Source of the DNA: Streptomyces sp. NA02950
GTDB taxonomy: Bacteria > Actinomycetota > Actinomycetes > Streptomycetales > Streptomycetaceae
Assembly (NCBI RefSeq): GCF_013364155.1
Contig: NZ_CP054916.1
Span: forward strand, 9,392,001 to 9,456,000
DNA: 64,000 bases
Direction: 5' to 3'
Part shown: positions 1 to 8,356 of the stretch, piece after piece
How positions within the stretch are numbered: position 1 is the first letter of the stretch
Layout of the letters: every line of letters begins with the position of its first letter
The notes under the pieces: generated by a model
Seen by the model: the letters and a program-made list of their open reading frames with translations, nothing else
The model's database searches: none
What the model was told of the DNA's origin: nothing
Made by a program: the position numbers and the translations under genes

Positions 1-485
1 CCACCTGCTACCTGCTCGGTGACCAGGCCGAACGCGACGACCTGCGCCGCCTGGCCGCGGCCGTCACCGGGGCGCAGCCGGGGGCGCGCGTCGAGGTGGT
101 CACGGGTACCTCCCTCGACGCGACCGCGAACCTGCTGGCCGCGATGGACCTGCTGGTCGGCAACGACTCATCGTTGGCGCACGTGGCCGCGGCAGTGCGC
201 ACGCCGACCGTGGTCGTCTACGGCCCGACCGGGACCGAGTTCCTCTGGACCCGGGTGTACCCGCACCACACGGGTGTCTCGCTGCGCTACCCCTGCCAGT
301 CGGTCACCAACCCGGCGGAGGACGTCTCCGTCCGAGTCTGTGCACATGGCTGCCCCCTGTCCTACACGTCGCCCGACGGGCCCTACCCGAGATGCCTGAC
401 CGACCTGGCCGTCGAGCGGGTGTGGACCGCCGTGGCCCGGCGGCTCGGTGAGACCGGCGAACGCAGAATCGAGGTCGTATCGTGA
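1..485 (+). CDS. GT9 glycosyltransferase (heptosyltransferase-like), 5' truncated
   Basis: Only the C-terminal part (about 160 residues) lies in the window; the open frame begins at base 3. It carries the GT9 nucleotide-sugar binding region: GNDSSLAH, then TPTVVVYGPT, which in bacterial ADP-heptose:LPS heptosyltransferases contacts the donor. The stop overlaps the next start by 4 bp (GTGA), so it is translationally coupled to the carbamoyltransferase. A GT9 enzyme followed by a carbamoyltransferase and an RfaE-type enzyme matches the BlmE-BlmD-BlmC block of the bleomycin family, so transfer of a sugar to a glycopeptide aglycone is inferred rather than LPS synthesis, which Gram-positives lack. 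The family call is solid; the acceptor is inferred from context. Confidence 0.85.
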   Translation, partial: TCYLLGDQAERDDLRRLAAAVTGAQPGARVEVVTGTSLDATANLLAAMDLLVGNDSSLAHVAAAVRTPTVVVYGPTGTEFLWTRVYPHHTGVSLRYPCQSVTNPAEDVSVRVCAHGCPLSYTSPDGPYPRCLTDLAVERVWTAVARRLGETGERRIEVVS

Positions 486-2116
486 GCAGCGGGCAACCGG
501 ACGCGGTCCGCACCATCCTGGCGGTCAACTTCAACCACGACGGCGCGGCCGTCCTGCTCTGCGAGGGCAGGGTGGCGGGCTTCGTCACCACCGAGCGGTT
601 CTCCCGGATCAAGAAACACCCGGGACTACGGGAAGCTGACCTCGCCGAACTGCTCGACCAAGCGGGGCTCTCGCTGTCCGATGTGGACCACGTGCTGCTG
701 TGCAACCTGCACAACATGGACTCGCCGGACATCGCGCTGCTGCACGGGTCCGACCTCAAGGAGACCTGGCTGGAGTTCTGGGTGGACCAACGCAACGCGC
801 GGGTCAGCATCCACGGCCGGCAGATCCCGTGCACGGTGAACCCGGAGCACCACCTGCTGCACGCCGCCGCGAGCTTCTACACCTCGCCGTTCGACACCGC
901 GGTGTCGGTGGCCATCGACCCCCTGGGCTGCCGCGCCTATCTGGGCCGGGGCTCCAAGCTGATGCCGATGCGGCGTGACTTCGACAGCTGGTTCACCGCC
1001 AATGTCGGCTACTGCTACGTGGCCGAGGCGATGTTCGGTTCGAGCATCGTCGGCGCGGGCAAGGTCATGGGGCTGGCACCGTACGGCGCGGCCGACGAGC
1101 CGACCGAGGTCGACCTCACCGGCATCACCCGGATCGACGAGCTGATCGCCCTGGCCGACCGGGACCCCGTGCCGATCAAGGTCGGCGACCGGGAGCTCAA
1201 CGCCCGCCTGGCGCACTACATCCAGCGTGGCCTGGATATCCAGCTGATGGAGCTGTTCACCCAGCTCGGCCCGATCGCCGCGCGCGCCCGGATCGGACCG
1301 AACCTGTGCCTGTCCGGCGGCACCGCGCTGAACGTGGTCGGCACGGAGCCGGCGTTCGCCGCGTCCGCGTTCGAGCGGATCCACTTCCACCCCGCCTGCG
1401 GCGACGACGGGACCGCGATCGGCGCCGCCCTGTGGTACTGGCACCACGTCCTGGGCCACCCGCGGCAGCCGCACGCGAACACCGAACTGATGTACTCGGT
1501 CCGGCAGTACCCGGAACAGGCCGTGCAGCGCGCCCTGAGCGAGCACCGCGACGAGCTCTCGGTGGAGGCCGTCGACGACTACGTCAGCCGCGCGGCGGAT
1601 CTGATCGCCGAGGGCGCTGCCGTCGGCTGGTTCGACGGGGCCGCGGAGATCGGACCCCGCGCGCTCGGACACCGCAGCATCCTTGCCGACCCACGCAGCC
1701 CCACGATGCGGGACCGGCTGAACGGGGAGATCAAGCTGCGGGAGCACTTCCGGCCGTTCGCCCCGTCGGTGCGCAGCGAGCGGGCGGCCGAGTGGTTCGG
1801 CGTGGCCGACAGCCCCTTCATGCTGCGCGCCGCGCCGGTGCTCAAGCCGGGGGTGCCCGCGGTGACGCACGTGGACGGCACCGCGCGCCTGCAGACGGTC
1901 CGTCGCGAGGACAATCCCGCCTACTACGACCTGATCCGCGCGTTCGAGGACCGGACCGGGGTGCCCATGGTGCTGAACACGAGTCTGAACACCCAGGGCG
2001 AGCCGATCGTCGAGAGCCCGCAGGACGCCGTGCGGACCTTGCTGGACGCGCGGCTCGACCATCTGGTGCTGCCACACATGGTCGTGCACAGGCGCGAGCG
2101 GGGGACTGCGTCGTGA
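482..2116 (+). CDS. Carbamoyltransferase (NodU/CmcH/BlmD-like)
   Basis: A 544-residue protein of normal length for O-carbamoyltransferases, which use carbamoyl phosphate and ATP to carbamoylate a sugar hydroxyl. The N-terminal Kae1-like half begins ILAVNFNHDGAAVLL and includes the metal-binding region HHLLHAAASFY. The C-terminal YrdC-like carbamoyltransferase region contains EIGPRALGHRSILADPR and later VLNTSLNTQGEPIV, both family hallmarks. The GTG start overlaps the previous stop by 4 bp and its own stop overlaps the next GTG by 4 bp, so it is the middle gene of a coupled trio. In bleomycin-type pathways the matching enzyme (BlmD) makes the 3-O-carbamoyl mannose moiety; that role is inferred here from the neighbours. 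Confidence 0.93.
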   Translation: MSSGQPDAVRTILAVNFNHDGAAVLLCEGRVAGFVTTERFSRIKKHPGLREADLAELLDQAGLSLSDVDHVLLCNLHNMDSPDIALLHGSDLKETWLEFWVDQRNARVSIHGRQIPCTVNPEHHLLHAAASFYTSPFDTAVSVAIDPLGCRAYLGRGSKLMPMRRDFDSWFTANVGYCYVAEAMFGSSIVGAGKVMGLAPYGAADEPTEVDLTGITRIDELIALADRDPVPIKVGDRELNARLAHYIQRGLDIQLMELFTQLGPIAARARIGPNLCLSGGTALNVVGTEPAFAASAFERIHFHPACGDDGTAIGAALWYWHHVLGHPRQPHANTELMYSVRQYPEQAVQRALSEHRDELSVEAVDDYVSRAADLIAEGAAVGWFDGAAEIGPRALGHRSILADPRSPTMRDRLNGEIKLREHFRPFAPSVRSERAAEWFGVADSPFMLRAAPVLKPGVPAVTHVDGTARLQTVRREDNPAYYDLIRAFEDRTGVPMVLNTSLNTQGEPIVESPQDAVRTLLDARLDHLVLPHMVVHRRERGTAS

Positions 2117-3603
2117 GCGGCGATCTGCTCGGTCTGCTGGCCGCGGTCAGGGGGCTGCGGGTGGTGGTCGTCGGAGACGCGATCGTGGACAGGTACCTCA
2201 CCGGCGTGCCCGTCGGGATGTGCAGGGAGGCGCCGGTGCCGGTGCTCGATCTGATCGGCGAGCACGATCAGTGCGGCGGCGCGGCGAACGTGGCGGCGAA
2301 CCTCCGCTCGCTCGGCGCCGAACCACGGCTGCTCGCCGTCGTCGGTTCGGACGCTGCCGGCCATCAACTGTGTGCGGCGATGGCCGCCGCCGGGGTCGAC
2401 ACGGCACACCTGGTGACCGACGAGAGCCGAGCGACGGTGGTCAAGCGCCGGGTGCTGACCCAGCAGCAGATGCTGCTGCGGCTGGACGAGGGCAGCAAGG
2501 AGCCGATCGGCACGGCCGCCGCGGCCGAACTGGCCGCCCGGCTAGCCGACCAGCTTCTCCGGTGCGACCTGGTGATCGCCTGCGACTACGGCTACGGCAC
2601 CTTCATCGAGCCGGTCACCACGCCGCTGGCCCGCTCCACGCGTCGCCCGCTGCTCGCCGTGGACTCGCGGACGCCGACCGCCTTCCGACCGCTCCGCCCG
2701 GCCGTCGTCAAGCCGAACTATGCCGAGGCCGTCGCGCTCCTGGGCGAACCCCAGCTCGCCTCGCCCGGCGAGCGAGTGCGCCAGATCCTGGATCACGAGG
2801 CCCTCCTGCTGGAGCGCAGCGGTGCGGAGCTCGTCGCGGTCACCCTGGATCGGGACGGCGCGGTGGTGCTGCAGGCCGGGCGTCCGAGCGTGCGGACCTA
2901 CGCGGCCGGCCGCGAAGCCGAGACGACGGTCGGCGCGGGGGACACCTTCACAGCGGCGATCGCGCTGGCGCTGGCCGCCGGCGCCGACCCGGCATCCGCA
3001 GCGGAGTTCGCCTCGGCGGCGGCGGGCACCGTGGTGCACAAGCCCGGCACGGCGAACTGCGATCCGGCGGAACTGCGGCGACGGCTGGCAGGCACCGGCA
3101 CGATCCTGCCCAGCGGCGAGCTGCCCGCCTGGCTCACCGATGTGGCGGGCCGCGGCTGCCGGGTGGTGTTCACCAACGGTTGCTTCGACATCCTGCACGG
3201 CGGGCACGTCTCCCTGCTCAGCAGGGCGAAGGCGCTCGGCGAGCTGCTCGTGGTGGGTGTGAACACCGACGGCAGCGTGCGCAGGCTCAAGGGGCCGTCC
3301 CGGCCGGTGATCCCGCTGGCGGAGCGGATGCGGGTGCTGGCCGCGCTGGGCTGCGTCGACGTCGTGGTGCCTTTCGGCGCCGACAGCCCAACCGAGCTGA
3401 TCGAGCGGCTGCGGCCGGATGTCTACGTCAAGGGTGACGACTACACCGTCGCGGACCTGCCAGAAGCGCCGCTGGTCGAACGGCTCGGCGGCCGTGTCGA
3501 GCTGCTGAGCACTGTCGACGGCCGCTCCACCACCACGATCATCCGAGACATCCACGCACTGTCCGCCGACCGCCGCACCGTTCCGGACCGGAAAGGCGTA
3601 TGA
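2113..3603 (+). CDS. hldE: Bifunctional heptose-7-phosphate kinase / heptose-1-phosphate adenylyltransferase (RfaE/HldE, BlmC-like)
   Basis: The protein has 496 residues from the GTG at 2113, chosen because it overlaps the upstream stop by 4 bp; the frame stays open further upstream but that stretch lies inside the carbamoyltransferase. Residues 1 to about 320 are a PfkB-type sugar kinase (VVVVGDAIVDRY near the start, GGAANVAANL, and the anion-hole/catalytic motif GAGDTF near residue 275). Residues about 345-496 are a cytidylyltransferase-fold nucleotidyltransferase with TNGCFDILHGGH and a KGDDY motif. Both domains look intact. In Gram-negatives this makes ADP-heptose; in the bleomycin family the homologue is BlmC, assigned to sugar-nucleotide supply. 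Context with the GT9 and carbamoyltransferase genes supports the second role. Confidence 0.92.
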   Translation: MSGDLLGLLAAVRGLRVVVVGDAIVDRYLTGVPVGMCREAPVPVLDLIGEHDQCGGAANVAANLRSLGAEPRLLAVVGSDAAGHQLCAAMAAAGVDTAHLVTDESRATVVKRRVLTQQQMLLRLDEGSKEPIGTAAAAELAARLADQLLRCDLVIACDYGYGTFIEPVTTPLARSTRRPLLAVDSRTPTAFRPLRPAVVKPNYAEAVALLGEPQLASPGERVRQILDHEALLLERSGAELVAVTLDRDGAVVLQAGRPSVRTYAAGREAETTVGAGDTFTAAIALALAAGADPASAAEFASAAAGTVVHKPGTANCDPAELRRRLAGTGTILPSGELPAWLTDVAGRGCRVVFTNGCFDILHGGHVSLLSRAKALGELLVVGVNTDGSVRRLKGPSRPVIPLAERMRVLAALGCVDVVVPFGADSPTELIERLRPDVYVKGDDYTVADLPEAPLVERLGGRVELLSTVDGRSTTTIIRDIHALSADRRTVPDRKGV

Positions 3604-3607
3604 ACTG

Positions 3608-4525
3608 ATGGAGCCAACCACCGGAGCCCGGCGGACGGACCGGACGCGGCAGCGGTACTCCGACCTCATCGCCGACCTGCTCGCCGAGGGCGACGAGGCC
3701 GCCGCGCGGGCGTGCGCCGAGCTGGCCGTCGCCCAAGGCGTCTGGCGCCACCCCGACCAGCGCCCGACGCACTACGTGCCCTCCCTGCCGCCGATCCCGG
3801 TCTACGACCCGGCGCGGTTCTGGTTCACCGACTACCTGCGTGAGAGCTACCCGCGCATCCGCGCCGAGCTGGACTCGGTCACCGACCCGGCGGCGCGCGG
3901 CTTCCTGCCGGTGGAGGAGCCGCTGCTCGACAGGGGCCGGTGGGAGCAGGTGACCTTCTACGAAGCGGGGCAGCGGTTCGCCGACGCCTGCGACCGGTTC
4001 CCGGTCACCGCCGGCGTCATCGAAGCCATCCCGGAGGCGAGCGACGGTGGCCCCGGAGTGGTCACCCTGTCCTGGCTCCATCCCGGAACGCACATCAAGC
4101 CGCACTGCGGGGGGTCCAACGCCCGGCAACGGGTCCACCTCGGACTCGTCGTGCCGGAGGGACCGCGGATGCGGGTCGGGGACCAGATCCTGCGGTGGCG
4201 GGAAGGCGAGTGTCTGGTCTTTGACGACTCCTTCGAGCACGAGGTGTGGCACGAGGGCATCGAACCCCGGGTCGTGCTGCTGCTGGACGTCTCGCACACC
4301 GACCTGGACGACAGCATCCGGGACTGGATCCTCTCCGCCCGCACCGCGTTCGACGAACGCATCCGCGCGTACATGTCCGAGCACGGCATCGCACGCGCCG
4401 AGATGGTCGACGGCGTGCTGCGGCTCATCGCGGACAGCGGGACAGCAAGCTTGGTCACCCGGCACCTGCGCGAGGTCGACGCGTCGGCGGTCGAGCTCGA
4501 GGACGGGAAGGTCAGGTACGAGTGA
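3608..4525 (+). CDS. Aspartyl/asparaginyl beta-hydroxylase-type oxygenase 1 (SyrP/BlmF C-terminal-like)
   Basis: A 305-residue protein of the Asp_Arg_hydrox family, non-haem Fe/2-oxoglutarate oxygenases that use two His ligands and no carboxylate. Visible motifs: GTHIKPHCGG, which carries the first metal ligand and the co-substrate region, and VFDDSFEHEVWH, which carries the second His. About 70 N-terminal residues form a helical extension also present in its paralogue at 7370-8356. In bleomycin the same family is linked to beta-hydroxylation of the histidine unit; SyrP in syringomycin hydroxylates carrier-bound Asp. Likely role: beta-hydroxylation of an NRPS-bound residue of the glycopeptide. 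The exact substrate cannot be read from the sequence. Confidence 0.88.
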   Translation: MEPTTGARRTDRTRQRYSDLIADLLAEGDEAAARACAELAVAQGVWRHPDQRPTHYVPSLPPIPVYDPARFWFTDYLRESYPRIRAELDSVTDPAARGFLPVEEPLLDRGRWEQVTFYEAGQRFADACDRFPVTAGVIEAIPEASDGGPGVVTLSWLHPGTHIKPHCGGSNARQRVHLGLVVPEGPRMRVGDQILRWREGECLVFDDSFEHEVWHEGIEPRVVLLLDVSHTDLDDSIRDWILSARTAFDERIRAYMSEHGIARAEMVDGVLRLIADSGTASLVTRHLREVDASAVELEDGKVRYE

Positions 4526-6375
4526 ATCCTCCCACCCCCACCGGCCCAGGGGCGGACCAGCCGCCGGGTCCCGGTTGGTCGCAGCTGTTCGCCCTGCTGC
4601 GGTTCGGTCCCCGCCTGCGGTTCGAGCTGGCCGGTTTGCTGGTGCTGGATCTGCTGTCCTACACCACCGTGCTCATCCAGCCCCAGGCGGTGAAGTGGTT
4701 GCTGGACTCGGTGTCGACCGGCGCGAGCTTCGTGCCTGCCCTGCTGATGCTCGCCGCGGTGGCCGTGGGCTCCGCGAGCCTGGTCACGGTGAGCAGCTAC
4801 CTGCTGGGCAAGCTCGGGCTGCGGATGGTGCTCGGTGCGCGATCCGGCATGGTCGGCGCGCTTCTGCGGGCGCGGGTCACCACCGTCCAGCGCATGCCGA
4901 TCGGCGACGTGCTCTCCCGGGTCGGCAGCGACACCACGCTCTTGCAGAACGCGTTGTCCGAAGCGTTGGTCCGTGGCGCGGTCGCCCCGATGGTCCTGGT
5001 CGCGACGGTGGTTCTGATGGCGCTCACGGACCTGACGATGGTGCTGGTGCTGATGGCCATCGTGGCCGTGGGTATCGGAGCGGAGCGACTGGTCCTGCGC
5101 CGGCTGTCCAGGGCGACCGAGGTGGCCCAGGCTCAGGTCGGCGAGATGCTCAGCGGGCTGCAGCGGGTCCTCGTCGCCTTCCGCACGGTCAAGGCCTCCG
5201 GCACTGAGGCACGCGAGGTGGACCAGATCATCGGGCAGGCCGAGTCGGCCTACCGGCAGGGAGCCCGAGCTGCGGGCTGGAACGCGGTCGTCGACGGCAC
5301 CGGCTGGTTCCTCATGGACGTCATGTTCATCACCGCGCTCGGCATGGGTGCCGCGAAGATCGCCTCGGGTGAGATGTCGGTCAGCGACCTCGTCGCGTTC
5401 ATGCTGTACATCACCGTCCTGCGCACACCGGTGGCGGTACTCACGAACGCCGCGAGCGCCATCACGGCGGGCCTGGCCGCACTGGCCAGGGTGAACCAGG
5501 TCCGCACCGTCCCGGCCGAGCCGGACGACCACGAGGCGACCGCCGCGTCGGCACCCGGTCCCGCTGAGGTCCGGGCAGCGGCCGGGATCGTGCTCGACGA
5601 CGTCTGGGCGGGGTACCAGGACCACCCGGTGCTCAAGGGTGTCTCGCTGCACGTCCCGCATGGTCTCACCGTGCTGACCGGTCCGTCCGGAATCGGCAAG
5701 ACCACCGTCCTGAACCTGATCGAGCGGTTCCTGGAGGTCCGCCAGGGGCACCTGCTGATGGACGGAGTCGATGTCAGGGCGTTGCGGCGCGACGAACTCC
5801 GCAACCGTCTGGCCTACGTCGAGCAGGACGCGCCCCTGCTCGGTGTGAGCATTCGGGAGGCCGTGCGTTACGGCACGGACTGCTCGGACGACGAGGAACT
5901 GTTCGCCGCCCTGCGGGCCGTCGGGCTCGCCGACTGGGTCGAGACCTTGCCCCACGGTCTGGAGACCGCCATCGGAGAGCGTGCGGTCGCGATCTCCGGT
6001 GGCCAGCGGCAACGGCTGGCGGTGGCCCGTGCACTGCTGCGCCACGCCGATGTGATTCTCCTCGACGAGGCGACCTCGCAACTCGACGCGGACAGCGAGA
6101 AGACCCTGCTGCGCACGCTCGTCGACCAGGCCAAGGTCCGCGCCGTGCTGGTGGTCAGCCACCGCATGTCGGTGGCGAGCCAGGCCGATCTGGTGATCCT
6201 GCTCGACGAGGGCACGGTCCGAGCAGTGGGGAAACACGCCGAGCTGCTGCGATCGGACGCGCTCTATCACCGGTTGGCGACCACGGGCCCAGCGCCGCCG
6301 AGACCGGGGCCACCGGCGGGCAGGAGCGGGCATGACAGCGAGCACATCGATCCGAGGAGTTTCCATGGCAGCTGA
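4522..6375 (+). CDS. ABC transporter, fused permease-ATPase (exporter half)
   Basis: The GTG at 4522 overlaps the upstream stop by 4 bp and gives 617 residues, the usual size of a TMD-NBD half-exporter that works as a dimer. The first ~330 residues hold six predicted membrane helices. The NBD has Walker A GPSGIGKTT (Lys393), signature SGGQRQRLAVARALL, Walker B ADVILLDEAT and an H-loop His in VVSHRMS, all intact. Sitting inside the glycosylation/hydroxylation operon, it is most simply the export pump for the glycopeptide or its acetylated form. It overlaps the ankyrin gene by 11 bp at its 3' end. Confidence 0.93.
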   Translation: MNPPTPTGPGADQPPGPGWSQLFALLRFGPRLRFELAGLLVLDLLSYTTVLIQPQAVKWLLDSVSTGASFVPALLMLAAVAVGSASLVTVSSYLLGKLGLRMVLGARSGMVGALLRARVTTVQRMPIGDVLSRVGSDTTLLQNALSEALVRGAVAPMVLVATVVLMALTDLTMVLVLMAIVAVGIGAERLVLRRLSRATEVAQAQVGEMLSGLQRVLVAFRTVKASGTEAREVDQIIGQAESAYRQGARAAGWNAVVDGTGWFLMDVMFITALGMGAAKIASGEMSVSDLVAFMLYITVLRTPVAVLTNAASAITAGLAALARVNQVRTVPAEPDDHEATAASAPGPAEVRAAAGIVLDDVWAGYQDHPVLKGVSLHVPHGLTVLTGPSGIGKTTVLNLIERFLEVRQGHLLMDGVDVRALRRDELRNRLAYVEQDAPLLGVSIREAVRYGTDCSDDEELFAALRAVGLADWVETLPHGLETAIGERAVAISGGQRQRLAVARALLRHADVILLDEATSQLDADSEKTLLRTLVDQAKVRAVLVVSHRMSVASQADLVILLDEGTVRAVGKHAELLRSDALYHRLATTGPAPPRPGPPAGRSGHDSEHIDPRSFHGS

Positions 6376-6967
6376 GCAACGACGTCGGGACGCACTGGCC
6401 GAAGCGTGCCGGACCGGCGACAGCCGTGCGATCCAGGAACTGGCGCCGACAGCAGCGGAACTCGCGGCGCGCGACGAGCACGGGTGGAGCGCGCTCGACC
6501 GGGCCGCAGGAAGCGGTGACCCGGCGACGGTGGCCGCTCTCCTCACGGCCGGAGCCGACCCGACCGCCACGACCGGGGACGAGCGGACGCCCTACGAGAT
6601 CGCCGTGGCTGCCGGTCATCGGGCGGCTGCGGCGATGCTGCGCCAGAGCGCCGGGCAGGAGTCAGGCAACTGGACGCCCTACTGCCGGGCTTACCCGGTG
6701 GGCACGGTGCGCGCCTACCCTGGCTGGCCCCGGGAGGCGGAGAGAAGCGTCGACGACGGTTCTCCGGAGCCAGGCGCACTCGTCTACGTGCACGACGATT
6801 TCACCGTCACCTCCTCGATCTGGCCAGGTGAGGACGTGCTCCTGGCCGAGCGCACTCCGGAGTGGGAGCGCTTCTGCTGCGAGGAACTGGGGTTCTCGGT
6901 CCCCGACGACCTCGACCTCATCCCGTCAGCGAGCGAGCCGACCGACGTGCGGGTGAACCATGGCTGA
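6365..6967 (+). CDS. Ankyrin-repeat protein
   Basis: The ATG at 6365 is preceded by GAGGAG six bases upstream, and gives 200 residues. Residues about 10-95 carry two to three ankyrin-like helical pairs (for example DEHGWSALDRAAGSGDPATV and ERTPYEIAVAAGHRAAAAML). The last ~105 residues form a different, acidic, Trp- and Tyr-containing domain that I do not recognise. No signal peptide or membrane helix is seen. It is coupled to both neighbours by short overlaps, so it is expressed with the cluster. Ankyrin repeats suggest a protein-protein interaction role; no enzymatic motif supports more. Confidence 0.8.
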   Translation: MAAEQRRRDALAEACRTGDSRAIQELAPTAAELAARDEHGWSALDRAAGSGDPATVAALLTAGADPTATTGDERTPYEIAVAAGHRAAAAMLRQSAGQESGNWTPYCRAYPVGTVRAYPGWPREAERSVDDGSPEPGALVYVHDDFTVTSSIWPGEDVLLAERTPEWERFCCEELGFSVPDDLDLIPSASEPTDVRVNHG

Positions 6968-7373
6968 CCGGACCGTGCGTGCTGTGGTGACCTGGACGCG
7001 CCCGACCGAGCACCCGGCGGGCGTCGGCTTGCAGGACAAGGCGGGGGAACTCGTCGAAGGTGTCGGTTCCGCGGACGGTGCCCGCCGCTACACCGTGGAC
7101 CTCGCGGTGCGCGAACGTCGTGGTTCCGACACCGGCGAGGTCGACTTCGGTGGCCCGTTCGTGTTCGGCACGGCCGGGGACCGCTTCCTCTACCTCAGCT
7201 TCCAGGGAACCGGCGGGTCGTGGGTGCGGCGATCGAAGATCGCCCTGCCCCGGGACTGGTCGCTGCCCGTCGGAGAGGAGATCCACGTGACGGTGGTCGA
7301 TGCGGACGGCAGCCGCGCCGTGCTCGGTGGAACCGGTTGGTCGGCGGGCGCGCCGGAGAAGGGAAGGCCATGA
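6960..7373 (+). CDS. DUF5990 family protein
   Basis: A 137-residue small beta-rich protein. Its layout (VGLQDKAGELVEGV, then GGPFVFG, then a RFLYLSF strand and an RRSKIAL segment) matches the DUF5990 family common in actinobacteria, whose function is unknown. It overlaps the ankyrin gene by 8 bp and the second hydroxylase gene by 4 bp (ATGA), so it is an integral operon member. Position between two oxygenase genes hints at a binding or accessory role in tailoring, but nothing in the sequence shows this. Confidence 0.7.
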   Translation: MADRTVRAVVTWTRPTEHPAGVGLQDKAGELVEGVGSADGARRYTVDLAVRERRGSDTGEVDFGGPFVFGTAGDRFLYLSFQGTGGSWVRRSKIALPRDWSLPVGEEIHVTVVDADGSRAVLGGTGWSAGAPEKGRP

Positions 7374-8356
7374 TGACCGCGAACCAGACTGCGGGCACCT
7401 CCAGCACCGTCGGTGCGCGTGCGTACCTGGAGCAGATGGTGCGCCGGTACTACGGGGGCTTGATCGACGCCTGGCACTACGCGGGCGAGACCGAGAAGGC
7501 GAGGGAATGCGCGGCCGCGGCGGTGCGGCAGGGCGTCTGGGACCAGCCGATGCAACGAGCGAGGGAGCACATCCCCGGGCTGAGCGCGCAGCCGCTGCAC
7601 GACCCCGCCGAGTTCTGGTTCACCTCGTACCTGGAGGAGAGCTACCCGCAGATCCGGGCGGAGATCGAGCAGGTGCTCGACACCCCGCTCGACCCGGTGG
7701 TGTCCACCACCGACGATGCGGGCCTCATCCGCAGGGGCGACTGGAAGCAGGCGCACCTGTACCGTGACGGCCGTTGGCAGAGCCGGATATGCGCGCGCTT
7801 CCCGGTCATCACCGGCATCCTGGAAAGGATCCCGGACGTCACGGTGCTCAGCCCGGGAGTGATCACGGTGTCCCGGGTCACCCCGGACACGCACATCATG
7901 CCGCACTGCGGGCCGACGAACGGGTTGCTCCGCATCCACCTCCCGATCAAGATCCCGGCCGGGGTGAGCATCCGGGTCGCTGATCAGGAGATGCGGTGGG
8001 AGGAGGGCAAGTGCCTCGTCTTCGACGACTCGTTCGAGCACGAGGTGTGGCACCGAGGCACCGAGGACCGGGTGGTGCTGATCCTTGACGTGTTGCACCC
8101 AGAGCTGAGCGGTGACCATCAGGAGCGGCTGCTGCGGCGGCAGCACAACTTCGAGGAGCAGATCGTCTCATTCATGCGCGAGCGCGGTCTGCGGCAGGTG
8201 CGCGTCCAGAACGGCGAGGTCGTCCTCACCCCGGACGACACGGTGCGGCAGCTGGTCGAGACCTACCTGTCGGGCACCGGCATCACCGGGGCCGAGCTCG
8301 ACGACGAGCAGGTGCGGTGGGAACGGCAGGACCCGCAGCCGGGACCTGGAGTATGA
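7370..8356 (+). CDS. Aspartyl/asparaginyl beta-hydroxylase-type oxygenase 2
   Basis: A 328-residue paralogue of the enzyme at 3608-4525, with GAAGGGAAGG just upstream of its ATG. It keeps the same two metal-ligand motifs, DTHIMPHCGPTN and VFDDSFEHEVWH, and the same N-terminal extension (FWFTSYLEESYPQIRAE corresponds to FWFTDYLRESYPRIRAE in copy 1). The copies differ around the substrate pocket and in the middle region, so they probably act on different residues or positions. Bleomycin needs only one such hydroxylation, so a second copy suggests a more heavily hydroxylated congener. Its stop overlaps the next ATG (ATGA). Confidence 0.88.
   Translation: MMTANQTAGTSSTVGARAYLEQMVRRYYGGLIDAWHYAGETEKARECAAAAVRQGVWDQPMQRAREHIPGLSAQPLHDPAEFWFTSYLEESYPQIRAEIEQVLDTPLDPVVSTTDDAGLIRRGDWKQAHLYRDGRWQSRICARFPVITGILERIPDVTVLSPGVITVSRVTPDTHIMPHCGPTNGLLRIHLPIKIPAGVSIRVADQEMRWEEGKCLVFDDSFEHEVWHRGTEDRVVLILDVLHPELSGDHQERLLRRQHNFEEQIVSFMRERGLRQVRVQNGEVVLTPDDTVRQLVETYLSGTGITGAELDDEQVRWERQDPQPGPGV

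Noticed and set aside
1306..2112. Upstream extension of the HldE-like frame inside the carbamoyltransferase gene
   Set aside because: Arg-rich nonsense translation; the GTG at 2113 overlaps the preceding stop and starts the kinase fold.
3958..6570. An ~870-codon - strand open frame opposite the oxygenase and ABC genes
   Set aside because: Gln/His/Arg-rich translation without domains; the + strand carries complete ABC motifs.
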